Assembly (NCBI GenBank): GCA_963738615.1
Contig: CAVTXI010000019.1
Span: 310,001-374,000 of the forward strand
From: CAVTWY01 sp963738615
Lineage (GTDB): Bacteria > Pseudomonadota > Gammaproteobacteria > Burkholderiales > Burkholderiaceae_C
DNA length: 64,000 nucleotides
Direction: 5' to 3'
Both the position numbers and the translations under genes were made by a program. Shown here piece by piece: positions 10,401 to 18,391 of the stretch. Each line of letters starts with the position of its first letter. The first letter of the stretch is position 1. The notes under the pieces were generated by a model that did no database searches, was not told the origin of the DNA, and saw only the letters and a list, made by a program, of their open reading frames with translations.

Positions 10401-10784
10401 GATCGGGCGCTCGACGAACTCGCCGCAATCGTCAAGCGCAGCCAGTCCATGGGCTTCCACGGCATGGCGCTGGCAGCACGCCTGCGCGCCTGCGACATCG
10501 CCGTCACCGCCGACCCGGCACGAGCCGCGCGGCTGGCGCGTCAGGCGCTGCTGTCGGGCATGCATGTCGAAGCCGAGTCGCTGCCGCGTGTCGAGCGTTG
10601 GCTGCAGCCCGCGCGTGCGCTCGAAGTTGCGGGCGAGCTCGAAGACGCGGCCGACGTGGCGCGCCTGGGCGCAGCCTGGCTGCACGAAGCCGCTCGCCAT
10701 GTGCCCGAGCGCTGGCGTGACAACTTCCTGACACGAGCCGAGCTGAATCAGCAGATGCTGGCCCTGGCGGCACGGCTGGGCTGA
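7485..10784 (+). CDS. Large transcriptional regulator: BTAD domain, AAA ATPase, TPR repeats
   Basis: 1099 residues from the ATG at 7485; an ATG at 7437 in the same frame adds 16 residues that do not look like part of the fold. The protein opens with MPLRLSLTGSPHVARG, the usual beginning of a winged-helix plus bacterial transcriptional activator domain (SARP/BTAD type), with the REDQARNSLRQRLFQLRR-like helix following. A P-loop GEAGIGKSRLLQAL sits near residue 262 and a Walker B FVLDDLH near 366, giving a STAND-type NTPase. The remainder is helical and carries many TPR-like repeats with paired Ala/Leu patterns (for example RALDLAQRAGDTDVQVTARQ). Such proteins act as ligand-responsive switches. 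It lies just behind the TRAP/amidase unit on the same strand, but no target promoter can be named. Confidence 0.85.
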   Translation: MPLRLSLTGSPHVARGNDGPTIPLAPRDAVMLTWLIIVGPTTRAQMAAMLWPDRGEDQARNSLRQRLFQLRRQVGADLVLGTTTLELASEVTHDLDVGSPLLGEMGLPECPSLHAWLQAMREKRARQQRTVLIERLDALEAQGDWNGSLPLAEALVEVEPLSEHAHRRVMRLHYLRGDRAAALLAFDRLERRLKDDVGTRPDAASLALLHTIEQSQPLDTGPVRQARPVPASLMRPPQLIGRDAELARIRGIFDQGRTVALVGEAGIGKSRLLQALVHDRADVMFWSGRAGDAITPYATLARGLGGLLRSLPPELNKRLPADVRADLARVMPDLADARTPLRSPRGGMPLQAVKHILRAAWPQGATFVLDDLHFADDASTELLQQCIDDDDRPLWRVIFTMRPTPRSAHTQRWVQQLIGAGQLVPVMLQPLGEDDLARLLDSLELPGVAGHDLAAALHHRTGGNPLFALETLKLAWTESTTVDATRLPRPRNVTQLIEQHMTMLSEPALALARVAALAGVDFSLELAEAVLDKHAVDLSDAWRELESHQVMRGEGFAHDLVAESVRGGVPAAIGHALHARIATWLEARGGEPARVASHHEASGRSDLAVPGLRAAAERAHLAMREPERIDFLLHAADLAQTQADRALEFECVCEAIEAHSHYVRDDTRLHLLDRLDALAATPRERAVAAHVHCYYHGNLGDWRLAVEDGKRALDLAQRAGDTDVQVTARQRLGTAYAMVGQCDDALSNLLSIRSWMESNAQPPALRDYFGNLAVVMDNGGRIDEARQIHEAALAEVEHTDDHPQRVTNLGNLAVNRLNAGDVASAREHLAVAQQLASTHALAGTRGAFIALMQGRCARTIGRYAEALERFERARAGLGPKSTFDAVVRLHEAQCWLELGVHDRATQALQGALDDHMPPRYRAPALVMKARLARALRQRSDAYIEEAVRIVPLGGWYELQFLVGIEAAQVAPPDRALDELAAIVKRSQSMGFHGMALAARLRACDIAVTADPARAARLARQALLSGMHVEAESLPRVERWLQPARALEVAGELEDAADVARLGAAWLHEAARHVPERWRDNFLTRAELNQQMLALAARLG

Positions 10785-10812
10785 TACCTAGGGAGTGCTC
10801 GGCAGCAACGCA

Positions 10813-10840
10813 GCGTTAGGGGCTAACGGGTGCCTAACGC
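10813..10840 (+). terminator. Inverted repeat after the BTAD regulator
   Basis: GCGTTAGG (10813-10820) and CCTAACGC (10833-10840) pair over 8 bases with a 12-base loop. There is no clear T-run on +, so this is a weak terminator candidate. It lies 28 bases after the regulator stop. Confidence 0.4.
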
Positions 10841-10926
10841 CCGGTTCGTTGTAATGCATCGCATCGGAGCACGAAGTGATGTGCGCCGGTTCAATGAGCA
10901 CCTATCGAAGAAGGACGGCTCCGATC

Positions 10927-11079
10927 ATGAAACAGGCCCTTCACACCGCGCCCGCCTACCCCGACCAAGCGCACGCGCGGCGCCGCTCGGACGACACCCG
11001 CTGGTCGCTGGTAAGGCTGCTGCTTGCGGCCATGCTCACGGTGGCGGTGCTCGCGGCCGCGACCGGTCTCGCCAGCTAG
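10927..11079 (+). CDS. Small single-span membrane protein, 50 residues
   Basis: From the ATG at 10927 the product is 50 residues; longer in-frame starts exist upstream but give an unconvincing N-terminus. A polar N-terminal half (HTAPAYPDQAHARRRSDD) is followed by TRWSLVRLLLAAMLTVAVLAAATGLAS, a single membrane helix preceded by Trp. The next small gene on the same strand shows the same plan (DWSLLRLVLAASLTVMALG), so the two look like paralogues. No function is recognised. The ribosome site is weak. Confidence 0.55.
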   Translation: MKQALHTAPAYPDQAHARRRSDDTRWSLVRLLLAAMLTVAVLAAATGLAS

Positions 11080-11170
11080 TCCGCTGCGTTGCTTTCTAGA
11101 GTCGTCACCCTTGGCAAGCTCATCACGCTTAATGATGTCAGCCGCCATGTCAGCGCGCACGATACGAGTC

Positions 11171-11356
11171 ATGGAACACATGACGACACTCACCTCGCCG
11201 CCGCTGGCGACCCATGCTTGGGCTTCCCAGCCTGCGCGCGATGCCTACCAGCAGATGTTCGGCCAAGAGGCCAAGGACTGGAGCCTGCTTCGGCTGGTGC
11301 TGGCCGCCAGCCTGACGGTTATGGCACTGGGCGTGATCGCAGCGGTTTACCCCTGA
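11171..11356 (+). CDS. Small single-span membrane protein, 61 residues, paralogue of the preceding one
   Basis: Starts at ATG 11171 (or ATG 11180, three codons later). The 61-residue product has a polar N-terminal half with ARDAYQQMFGQEAKDW and then the membrane helix SLLRLVLAASLTVMALGVIAAVYP. Comparison with the 50-residue neighbour shows the shared pattern (R/D)WSL(V/L)RL(L/V)LAA(M/S)LTV, which makes an old local duplication likely. The following gene on + is the LytS-type sensor kinase, 341 bases away. Function unknown. Confidence 0.55.
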   Translation: MEHMTTLTSPPLATHAWASQPARDAYQQMFGQEAKDWSLLRLVLAASLTVMALGVIAAVYP

Positions 11357-11396
11357 CGGTCGCCGCCGCGCGACCGATCGCGTTCTGACCGATGGC

Positions 11397-11477
11397 TCAG
11401 GCGACCAACGCCTGCACCGCCAGGATCATCAGCGTCAGCAGGCCCACCGCGGCCTGAACAAGTCGCTGCTGGTTCAT
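11397..11477 (-). CDS. Putative 26-residue membrane peptide
   Basis: On the minus strand an ATG at 11477 follows a GGGAG ribosome site and encodes a 26-residue peptide starting MNQQRLVQAAVGLLTLMIL and ending QALVA. It is a single hydrophobic helix with a short polar start, much like the membrane halves of the two small proteins on the opposite strand. It is too short to prove by eye; the ribosome site and composition support it. Confidence 0.4.
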   Translation of the reverse strand: MNQQRLVQAAVGLLTLMILAVQALVA

Positions 11478-11697
11478 CGGAAACACTCCCTCGAGAAATT
11501 TGTAGTTCGAAACAACTGGCGCCGGTCAACGCGGCAGCCCGTTGCCGGGACGACAGCGTCGGATCAATCTCTGAAGCGCCGCTTGCGCCCGATGAGCCCG
11601 CTGCGTATCGCTCGCAGTCGCAGGCCGTCGCGCCATCCGGTGAATCGTCGCAAGTCGCATGCCGGTCACGGGCTGACGTCTAGAGTCATGTTCGTCC

Positions 11698-13095
11698 ATG
11701 AACACGCCCGCCTCCTCTCCTGCCGGCAACGTCCGCGCCACGACCGAGCGCCTCTTCGCTTCGCTGCTGCGCGCGTTCCACCAATACGCCACATGGCTGG
11801 TGGGCATCACGTGGAAACGCTTCCTCCTGCTGTCGCTGCTGCTGCTGGTGCTGGCAGGCATCCTGTCCGAATTGCCCCCGTTTGCCTGGAAAACGACCGA
11901 GACCGTGGTCGACGCGGGCAGCCCGAGACCCGCACGTGATGCCCCCGCCAAGGTGCGCACCGACCGGCAGAAAAGCGACAAGGGAGTCGACATCAAGATC
12001 AGCGCAGAGGGCATCCGCATCGTTAAAGCGCCCGCAGCAAGGGCATCGGAAGCCGCCGCCCCAGACCGGCCAGTCTTGCCCGCGCCGCCCGCACCACCAC
12101 CTTTGGCCTCGTCGGAGGAAGAGCTCCGCAAGCAGATCACGATCGTGGTGCCGGAGAACGCCATTTCGGACGACGTGCGCCGCGCCGTCGACGAAGCGCG
12201 CGACACCATCGTCGAGGCGATTCGCGAGGCACGAGACGAAGAAGACGGCCGCGACGCCCGCGCCACGACACCGGCCAAGCGCGTGCGCACGACCCGCACC
12301 AGCTTCGGCGGCGACTCGCTGCCCGAACTGGCGTTCTTCTGGATCATCGCGTCGGCGATCACCAAGGTGACCTACAAGGGCCAACTGCGCGCCGAAGCGC
12401 GCGCCGCGGTTGCCAGCGAAACCGCCGAGGCCGAAACGCTGAAGCGGCAGGTGGTCGAAGCGCGCATGGCGGCGATGCAGGCGCAGATCGAGCCGCACTT
12501 CCTGTTCAACACCCTCGGGTCGATCGACCACCTGATCGAGACCGACCCTCAACGCGCCAGCAAGATGCAGAAGGACCTGATCTCGCTGCTGCGCGCCAGC
12601 ATGCCGACGATGCGCGAAGGCGCGGCCACCGGTCTGCGCGACCTGGGCAGCGAACTTTCGGTCGTGCGTCCGTATCTCGACATCCTGAAGGTGCGCATGG
12701 ACGAACGGCTGGACGCGCGCATCGACATCCCCGACGGCCTGAAATCGGCCGCCTTTCCCCCGATGATGTTGCAAAGCCTGGTCGAAAACGCGATCAAGCA
12801 CGGCCTCGAGCCCAAGCCCGAAGGCGGCACGCTGAACGTCAAGGCCGAGGTGATCGACGGCGCGCTGGTTGTCAGCGTGGCTGACACGGGGCTCGGCTTC
12901 GGCGCCGCTGCCGACACCAAGGGCACCGGCGTGGGCCTGGCGAACATCCGCGAAAGGCTCGAGCTGCTGTACGGGCGCGACGCCAGGCTGACGATCAGCG
13001 CCAACAGGCCGAGCGGCACGGTGGCGACCGTGACGGTGCCGTATCGCAGTGTGGCGGCGGCCAGCAGTACAGGCACGACTGGAGCACCGGCATGA
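11698..13095 (+). CDS. LytS/YpdA-type sensor histidine kinase
   Basis: 465 residues. One membrane segment near residues 41-59 (FLLLSLLLLVLAGILSELP) is followed by a long polar, proline-rich and charged linker (PAPPAPPP, then many acidic and arginine residues), a second hydrophobic stretch near residue 210 (LPELAFFWIIASAITKV), and a helix leading into the His-kinase domain. The phospho-accepting His is in QAQIEPHFLFNTLGSIDHL near residue 265. The ATP-binding domain shows the N-box LVENAIKHGLEP near 361 and a glycine loop VADTGLGFG and GTGVGLANIRERL. This is the class that pairs with LytTR regulators, and the next gene is one, overlapping by four bases (ATGA). The signal sensed is unknown. Confidence 0.9.
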   Translation: MNTPASSPAGNVRATTERLFASLLRAFHQYATWLVGITWKRFLLLSLLLLVLAGILSELPPFAWKTTETVVDAGSPRPARDAPAKVRTDRQKSDKGVDIKISAEGIRIVKAPAARASEAAAPDRPVLPAPPAPPPLASSEEELRKQITIVVPENAISDDVRRAVDEARDTIVEAIREARDEEDGRDARATTPAKRVRTTRTSFGGDSLPELAFFWIIASAITKVTYKGQLRAEARAAVASETAEAETLKRQVVEARMAAMQAQIEPHFLFNTLGSIDHLIETDPQRASKMQKDLISLLRASMPTMREGAATGLRDLGSELSVVRPYLDILKVRMDERLDARIDIPDGLKSAAFPPMMLQSLVENAIKHGLEPKPEGGTLNVKAEVIDGALVVSVADTGLGFGAAADTKGTGVGLANIRERLELLYGRDARLTISANRPSGTVATVTVPYRSVAAASSTGTTGAPA

Positions 13096-13925
13096 CATCG
13101 GCAACCGAACAGGCACCACGCGCCGTCATCGCCGACGACGAACGCCTGATGCGCGACCAGTTGCGCGCGCGCTTGGCCGAGGTTTGGCCCGAACTGGCGA
13201 TCGTCGCCGAGGCGCGCAACGGCCACGAAGCCGTGGCGCTGACCCGCGAGCACCGGCCCGACCTCGTCTTCCTCGACATCCGCATGCCTGGCATGACCGG
13301 CGTCGACGCCGCGCGCGAGATCGCGCAATTCGACGACGACGAGCAGGCGCTTCCGCTCGTGGTCTTCATCACCGCCTACGACGAATACGCGGTGCAGGCT
13401 TTCGAGCAGGGCGCGGCCGACTATGTGCTGAAGCCCGCCGAACGCGAGCGCCTCGCGATCACGGTGCAGCGGCTGCGCGCGCGCCTGGCGGCGCAGTCTT
13501 CGTCGTCGTCGAACGATGCATCGCCGGCCGGCGCGGCGTCGACCGTGCACATGCAGCAGTTGCTGCACCAACTTCGCCACGCTGGCGGCGCGGCGCCGTC
13601 GTATCTGCAATGGATCCAGGCCAGCGTCGGGTCCGACATCCGCATGATCGCGGCCGACGAGGTGCTGTTCTTCATCAGCGACGAGAAGTACACCCGCGTG
13701 CAAACGCCAACCGTCGAGGCGCTGATCCGCAAGCCGATCAAAGAGCTGGTCGACGAACTCGACCCACGGCACTTCTGGCAGATCCACCGCAGCGCGATCG
13801 TCAACGTGCGCGCGGTGGCGGGCGTCGCGCGCGACATGCGCGGGCGCCAGATCGTCGCGATCAGGGGCCATTCGCAGAAGCTCGAGGTGAGTCGCAGCTA
13901 CGTTGGGTTGTTCAAGGGGATGTAG
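13092..13925 (+). CDS. LytTR-family response regulator
   Basis: 277 residues. The receiver domain has the acidic pair in IADDERLMRDQL, the phospho-accepting Asp at about residue 62 (PDLVFLDIRMPGMTG) and the Lys in YVLKPAER. After a Ser/Ala linker the C-terminal LytTR DNA-binding domain starts near residue 175 (YLQWIQASVGSDIRMIAADEV), including the typical EKYTRVQT and RHFWQIHRSAIVNVRAVAGV segments. It is coupled to the kinase by an ATGA overlap. LytTR regulators usually bind direct repeats upstream of a few targets; the small membrane genes just upstream are candidate targets by position only. Confidence 0.93.
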   Translation: MTSATEQAPRAVIADDERLMRDQLRARLAEVWPELAIVAEARNGHEAVALTREHRPDLVFLDIRMPGMTGVDAAREIAQFDDDEQALPLVVFITAYDEYAVQAFEQGAADYVLKPAERERLAITVQRLRARLAAQSSSSSNDASPAGAASTVHMQQLLHQLRHAGGAAPSYLQWIQASVGSDIRMIAADEVLFFISDEKYTRVQTPTVEALIRKPIKELVDELDPRHFWQIHRSAIVNVRAVAGVARDMRGRQIVAIRGHSQKLEVSRSYVGLFKGM

Positions 13926-14015
13926 CTCCGGTCGGCGAGGGCGATCAGTCTGTGGCGGCTCCAACTGCTATCCTCGATCGCAGTCATGGCCGGATGCCCG
14001 GCCTCGAGGACCGTC

Positions 14016-14538
14016 ATGGGTGCAGGTCTTGTTTATCAACCGCTGGCCCCCGAAGCGCTCGCGCAGCGTTGGCGCGACCTGGGCGCGCAGATGGGCTTGC
14101 CCGATCGGTGGGAGTTGGACGAGTACGGGGAGATCGTCGACATGAACCCGCCTGCCGGGCCGCACCAGCGCATCGTGACCGCGCTTCTCGTGCAGCTGCG
14201 CGAGCAACTCGGCGGCGATGCCCTTCCGGGCGTGGGCGTTGTTACGCGAATCGGGATTCGCGTTCCAGACGTTTGCTGGAACCCCCAGCCGCATACCGAA
14301 GATCCCGTCGTTCCCGCGCCGGCGATCTGCATCGAGGTGCAGTCCGAGAGCAATACCCGCAAGGAACTCGACGAAAAGCTCAGCCGCGTACCTCGCTGCC
14401 GGCGCGCGCGAGGTAGTGCTCGTCGAGTTGAGCGGTCGAATCCGCTGGTTCGATGCCAACGGTGAACGCGCCGACAGCGCCTTCGGGCTGAAGCTCGCGC
14501 TGCCTGCGCACAGTTATCCGTCGGCGAAGCGCGGCTGA
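14016..14538 (+). pseudogene. Uma2-family (putative restriction-endonuclease-like) gene with one-base frameshift
   Basis: ATG 14016 lies 5 bases after a GAGGA site. The first frame reads MGAGLVYQPLAPEALAQRW and includes the Uma2 landmarks DEYGEIVDMNPP, RIGIRVPDVCW and PAICIEVQSESNTRKELDEK, with the Asp and Glu/Gln of the nuclease-like core. After LDEKLS the frame changes: the typical continuation AYLAAGAREVVLVELSG lies one base over and ends at 14538. Removing one C near 14384-14385 restores about 173 residues, close to family length. Uma2 proteins belong to the PD-(D/E)XK fold class; their role is not established. It may be a real pseudogene or a sequencing error. Confidence 0.78.
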
Positions 14539-14768
14539 CGCCATGCGGCAGCAGGTCTCTGCCTGCGTCGATGGACGCGCAGCCCGAAGCTCGCTCAGGC
14601 GCCCCCCATACCGAAGCTGACGTGGCGTCCGCGCCGCTACCGCCTCCATCGCCAAGCGAAACACGGCAAAACTTCGCACGCCATTCGTAACCGGTCCGCC
14701 GACGCCGAGGTGCACTGAACATACTGGCCCCGCGGTCGACCGAACCTCGGGCCTTCCGCGTTGTTGTT

Positions 14769-15118
14769 GTGTCGTCGCGGGAGCGCCCTTTCGTGGATCA
14801 AGTAGACCAGGACCATCAACCCATCATCGCCGACCGCGCCGAATTCGCCGAGGCGCTGCACCGCCTGCGCCGCGGGTATGTGATGGTGCGCGCAGGCGAG
14901 GTCAGCTCGGGCTGCAGCATCGACGGCGCCCAGTGCACCACTCGTTCGGCACGCTGCGCGACTACGGCCTGATCGAACCCTTCGAAAACCGTCTCGGTTT
15001 CCCCGGCATCGAATACTGGCGCATCACCGAACGCGGCCGCCACTTCGCCGACCGCGTGTGGAACCACTGGCGCGCAAGGCCGCGGCTCGAGCGGATGGTG
15101 GTGCGGTTGACGGGTTGA
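14769..15118 (+). pseudogene. Hypothetical small protein, broken by one-base deletion
   Basis: The first frame gives DRAEFAEALHRLRRGYVMVRAGE and SSGCSIDGA, then becomes meaningless; a second frame starting at the same point continues HHSFGTLRDYGLIEPFENRL and ITERGRHFADRVWNHWRARP to a stop at 15118. Adding one C in the CCC run at 14929-14931 joins them into about 116 residues starting at GTG 14769 or later. The end looks like a winged-helix or ribosome-associated type of small basic protein, but I do not recognise a family with certainty. Confidence 0.6.
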
Positions 15119-15150
15119 CGGCTCGGGTTCGGCCTGCGTGAAGCAAGGAA

Positions 15151-15178
15151 GCCGGCCGCACCTTGCGGTGCAGCCGGC
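15151..15178. terminator. Strong hairpin between convergent genes
   Basis: GCCGGCCGCACC (15151-15162) pairs with GGTGCAGCCGGC (15167-15178) with one mismatch and a 4-base loop. It lies between the broken + strand gene ending at 15118 and the minus-strand protease ending at 15199, so it probably serves as a terminator in both directions. Confidence 0.6.
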
Positions 15179-15198
15179 CTGATCAACCGACGCCCTTG

Positions 15199-15999
15199 CT
15201 ACGAGTACCAGCGATGCCACATCGCGTGGTCACCACCGATCGCGAAAACGTCGATGCGGTTCGAGATCCACGATACCGCGGCCGGGTTCGAGTAGATGTT
15301 GCCGCCCAGGTCCTCCCAGCCGCTCCAGCCACCGCTGAACCACTTGTGGAAGAGGTGCCGGTCGTTGCCGACGACGAAGCAGTCGAGCCGCCCCGGTGCC
15401 CACGACGACACGCCCACACCGTCGGTGCAGAAGCCGCCCAGGCTCTCCCAGCCTCTCCAGGCGACGCCGTCCCACCAGCGGTGCCACATCGCGTGGTCAC
15501 CGCCGATGGCGAAGACGTTGATGCGGTTCGGCCCCCACGACACGGCTGTCGGGTTCGAGTAGATGTTGCCGCCCAGATCCTCCCAGCCGCTCCAGGCGCC
15601 GTTGAACCACTTGTGATAAAGGTGCCGGTCGTTGCCGACGACGAAGCAATCGAGCCGACCCGGTGCCCACGACGACACGCCCACACCGTCGGTACAGAAG
15701 CCACCCAGGCTCTCCCAGCCCCTCCAGGCTGCGCCGTCCCACCATCGGTGCCACATCGCGTGGTCACCGCCGATGGCAAACACATCGATTCGGTTCGGCC
15801 CCCACGACACCGCCTCCGGGTTGGAGTAGATGTTGCCGCCCAGATCCTCCCAGCCGCTCCAGCCGCCGCTGTACCACTTGTGGAACATGTGCCGGTTGTT
15901 GCCGACGACGAAGCAGTCGAGCCGCCCCGGCGCCCACGACGACACACCCACGCCGTCGGTGCAGAAGCCGCCCAGGCTCTCCCAGCCTTTCCACGACGA
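15199..15999 (-). repeat. Three tandem 267-bp repeats coding for propeller blades
   Basis: The same DNA, for example GCCACATCGCGTGGTCACC, recurs at about 15215, 15482 and 15749, an exact 267-base period. The copies differ at only a small share of positions, far less than expected for old protein repeats, so they arose recently or are kept alike by gene conversion. Each unit encodes 89 residues. Confidence 0.9.
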
Positions 16000-17532
16000 C
16001 GCCACGTTTACCGCGGTGTAGGCGGCGCTGGCGCGGATGATCCCGGCGCCTGAATGCTGGTCGAAGCCGGCCGGGCCGATGTCCTTGGCCGTGGACCTCA
16101 GCGCCGCCTTCATCTGGTCCTGCGACAGCGACGGCTTGGTCTGCTTCAGCAGCGCGACCACGCCAGCAGCGATCGGGGTCGCGGCCGACGTTCCGCTGTC
16201 GCTGGTGAAATAGCCGGTGAAGTGCGTGATCGAGCAGAAGTCGGGTTTGTTGGCGTCGAGTGCCGCCGGGCCCTGGCTGCTGTAGCCGACGAACTGCTCG
16301 TTTCGATTGACCGCACCCACCGTCATCACGCGCGGGTGGCCGTTCGCACCCCAGATGCTCTTGCCCGGCCCGTTGTCGGTGCTGCAGCGCCCGTCGGGAC
16401 AGGTGCCGCCGCAGTTGCCCGCGGCGAACAGCACCAGGATGCCTTCGTCGATGGCTTCCACCACCTTGCGCGTGAACGGGTGGTTCGCGTCGGTCGTGTA
16501 GTCGGGTGCCCAGTTCTTCTGGAACATCCCCCAGCTGTTGGACAACACGTGCGGCGTGCCGTCGGCGCGGTGCCGGTCGATCGCCCACTGGAATGCGGAC
16601 AGTGCCGTCGACAGCGTGGCGTCGTGGCTCGATGCGCCGGAGATACGCAGGTCGTACAGCTGCGCGTCGGGCGCCATGCCCAACACGTCGGTGCCGCACA
16701 TCATCCCGTGGTCGCTCCAGGCGGCAGCCGTGGTTCCCCAATCGGCCGCCGGGAAGCCGCCGATCACGCGGCCCAGCAGCGGACGGCCCGCCTCGGATGG
16801 CTTGATCGCGCGCCCGCTGGCGCGGATGCCGCCGTCGACAACGCCGACCACGATGCCCTCACCGCGCTTGCCGGCGGCCCAGATCGTGTTGACGCCAAGG
16901 TACGTGGCAACCTGGGCGATCGTTCCCTTGGGTGTGCCCGAGTCGCAATCGCAGGTGCCGATCGGGCAGACCGCCATGCCCTCGAGCAGCTGTGTCGGTG
17001 GTGGCAGCGGACGCTCGGGGCTGGCTTCGGCAACGATCGCTTGCTCGTCGTCGAGCACGGCGCCGAAGGGCTCGATCTTGCCGTCGGACCAGACCGCCAC
17101 GACGTTGGGGTCGGCCTTCAGTTCGTCGATCCGGTTCGGATCAACGAAGGCCCTCACGATGACAGTCTGCTCCTTCGCGGCTGCCGCTTCGCTGCCGACG
17201 CTGCTCGCACCCGAGGATGCGGCTGGCGCTTTCATCGGCACGGCATCGAACGTCGGATCAACGGTCAGGCCGGGTAGTGACGCAGCGACATCGGCTGCCG
17301 CACGTGCGGTCGGTTCGGCTGTGCGCAATTCGACCAGCACTCTTGTGCCCTGCCCACCACCATCGACGGTTGCACCCGACCCCATCGCGCCGCCCGGCAT
17401 GTCGCCGTATGCGGCCGTTGTGCCCGAGGTCTCTTGCGGCATCCCCACAGATGCATTCATCTCGCCCGAAGGCATCGGTTGGCCCGCGGTTCCGGCACCC
17501 ATCGCTGCCGCAGGCATGTCTGTCTTGCTCAT
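15199..17532 (-). CDS. Subtilisin-like (S8) protease with C-terminal lectin-like beta-propeller repeats
   Basis: 777 residues. The N-terminal 170 residues are rich in Met, Gly and Ala and lack a clear signal peptide; a segment with VRAFVDPNRIDELKADPNV resembles an inhibitor-like propeptide. The catalytic triad is visible: Asp in GVVDGG (about 231), His in WSDHGMM (about 274), Ser in SDSGTSAATPIAAG (about 448). Cysteine clusters CPIGTCDCDSG and GNCGGTCPDGRC suggest disulfides and so an extracellular location. The last 265 residues are three almost identical 89-residue repeats, each made of two blades of the pattern W-x-GWE(S/D)LGG...(D/V)xFxxGxxxxMxHKW, like PLL-type bacterial lectin propellers. 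The protein would be a secreted or surface protease aimed at glycans by its propeller. How it is exported is unclear. Confidence 0.88.
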   Translation of the reverse strand: MSKTDMPAAAMGAGTAGQPMPSGEMNASVGMPQETSGTTAAYGDMPGGAMGSGATVDGGGQGTRVLVELRTAEPTARAAADVAASLPGLTVDPTFDAVPMKAPAASSGASSVGSEAAAAKEQTVIVRAFVDPNRIDELKADPNVVAVWSDGKIEPFGAVLDDEQAIVAEASPERPLPPPTQLLEGMAVCPIGTCDCDSGTPKGTIAQVATYLGVNTIWAAGKRGEGIVVGVVDGGIRASGRAIKPSEAGRPLLGRVIGGFPAADWGTTAAAWSDHGMMCGTDVLGMAPDAQLYDLRISGASSHDATLSTALSAFQWAIDRHRADGTPHVLSNSWGMFQKNWAPDYTTDANHPFTRKVVEAIDEGILVLFAAGNCGGTCPDGRCSTDNGPGKSIWGANGHPRVMTVGAVNRNEQFVGYSSQGPAALDANKPDFCSITHFTGYFTSDSGTSAATPIAAGVVALLKQTKPSLSQDQMKAALRSTAKDIGPAGFDQHSGAGIIRASAAYTAVNVASSWKGWESLGGFCTDGVGVSSWAPGRLDCFVVGNNRHMFHKWYSGGWSGWEDLGGNIYSNPEAVSWGPNRIDVFAIGGDHAMWHRWWDGAAWRGWESLGGFCTDGVGVSSWAPGRLDCFVVGNDRHLYHKWFNGAWSGWEDLGGNIYSNPTAVSWGPNRINVFAIGGDHAMWHRWWDGVAWRGWESLGGFCTDGVGVSSWAPGRLDCFVVGNDRHLFHKWFSGGWSGWEDLGGNIYSNPAAVSWISNRIDVFAIGGDHAMWHRWYS

Positions 17533-17674
17533 ATCGAACTCCTGTTGACAGATACGTGCCTACGCGAAAGCGAAGCGTCGGTGTATGGGCTCGGGCGCAG
17601 GCCACGGCGGGGGTACATCCACCCGCGCGCCCACCGTGCGCCCCGTGGGGCAGCGCGTCAACACCCTTTCTCCA

Positions 17675-18391
17675 TCAAGTTGATGAGTCGCCCCTTCGCC
17701 CCCCCAACTTGTTATCCCCGTCGCGTGCGCGCCGCGTGGTCAGGCTCGACGCGATCAGCACCTGCGCGAGCCAGTAGGTCGCCAGCACGATCACCGGCGC
17801 CGCCGGCAACGGTTGCATGAACTTGTTGATCGCGAGCGATGCGTCCGACACCATGAACAGCGCGCCGCCGAGTGCAGCGCGGCCGGCGTAGCGGGTCAGG
17901 GGCGACGGCTTCGCACGTTCGTGCATCCACCACGCGGCCGCCTGTGCGGCCATGCACGCCAGGCACACGACGTAGGCCAGCACCGGCAGCTTCAACGGCG
18001 CGCCGATGTGCGGCCACAGAACGACCAAGCACCGCGGCGGCCACGCCGCATACGCGACGAAGGGCAGCTTGCGGCGCGCGAAACCGACGCCGCGTGTGAA
18101 CGCGACGATGTAGGCGAGGTGCGCGAGAAGGAACGCGATCAGCCCCGGGATGAAGCCCTGCGGCCACATCAACGCCACGTCGCCGACCAGCGACAGCGCA
18201 AGGCCAACCTGCACCCAGCGTCTGCGCGCAAAGTCGTCCCCTTCACGTGTGCGTGCCCAGCCCCAGATCGCGATCGTGGTTGCTGGCTTGGCGGCGGCGT
18301 GCAGCGCCCATAAGCCAGCCATCTGCGCCGCAATCGCCACCGCCGCGCAGACCAGCGCGAAGGCGAGCCATGTGCGGCTGTGCAGCTTCAC
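17675..18391 (-). CDS. YhhN-family membrane protein (lysoplasmalogenase-like)
   Basis: 238 residues starting at a GTG that overlaps the helicase stop (GTGA), so the long open frame to the left of it is not the start. Eight or so hydrophobic segments cover the protein. Family landmarks are KPATTIAIWGWA near residue 32, LALSLVGDVALMWP near 63 and the late DASLAINKFMQPLP segment with conserved acidic and Asn residues. Characterised members of this family hydrolyse the vinyl ether bond of lysoplasmalogens in the membrane; whether this one does so is inferred from the family. It is cotranscribed with the Rep-type helicase, without an obvious functional link. Confidence 0.85.
   Translation of the reverse strand: MKLHSRTWLAFALVCAAVAIAAQMAGLWALHAAAKPATTIAIWGWARTREGDDFARRRWVQVGLALSLVGDVALMWPQGFIPGLIAFLLAHLAYIVAFTRGVGFARRKLPFVAYAAWPPRCLVVLWPHIGAPLKLPVLAYVVCLACMAAQAAAWWMHERAKPSPLTRYAGRAALGGALFMVSDASLAINKFMQPLPAAPVIVLATYWLAQVLIASSLTTRRARDGDNKLGGRRGDSST

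Noticed and set aside
10801..10850. Integron attC site (GTTAGG and CCTAAC motifs)
   Set aside because: Only a simple 8-base hairpin is present; the paired inner and outer boxes of attC and any integrase or cassette array are missing.
15199..15999. CRISPR-like or satellite repeats
   Set aside because: The 267-base period has no spacers and translates continuously as protein repeats.
15163..16053. 296-residue + strand protein across the repeat region
   Set aside because: It is the antisense of the protease propeller repeats, with composition caused by the repeat.
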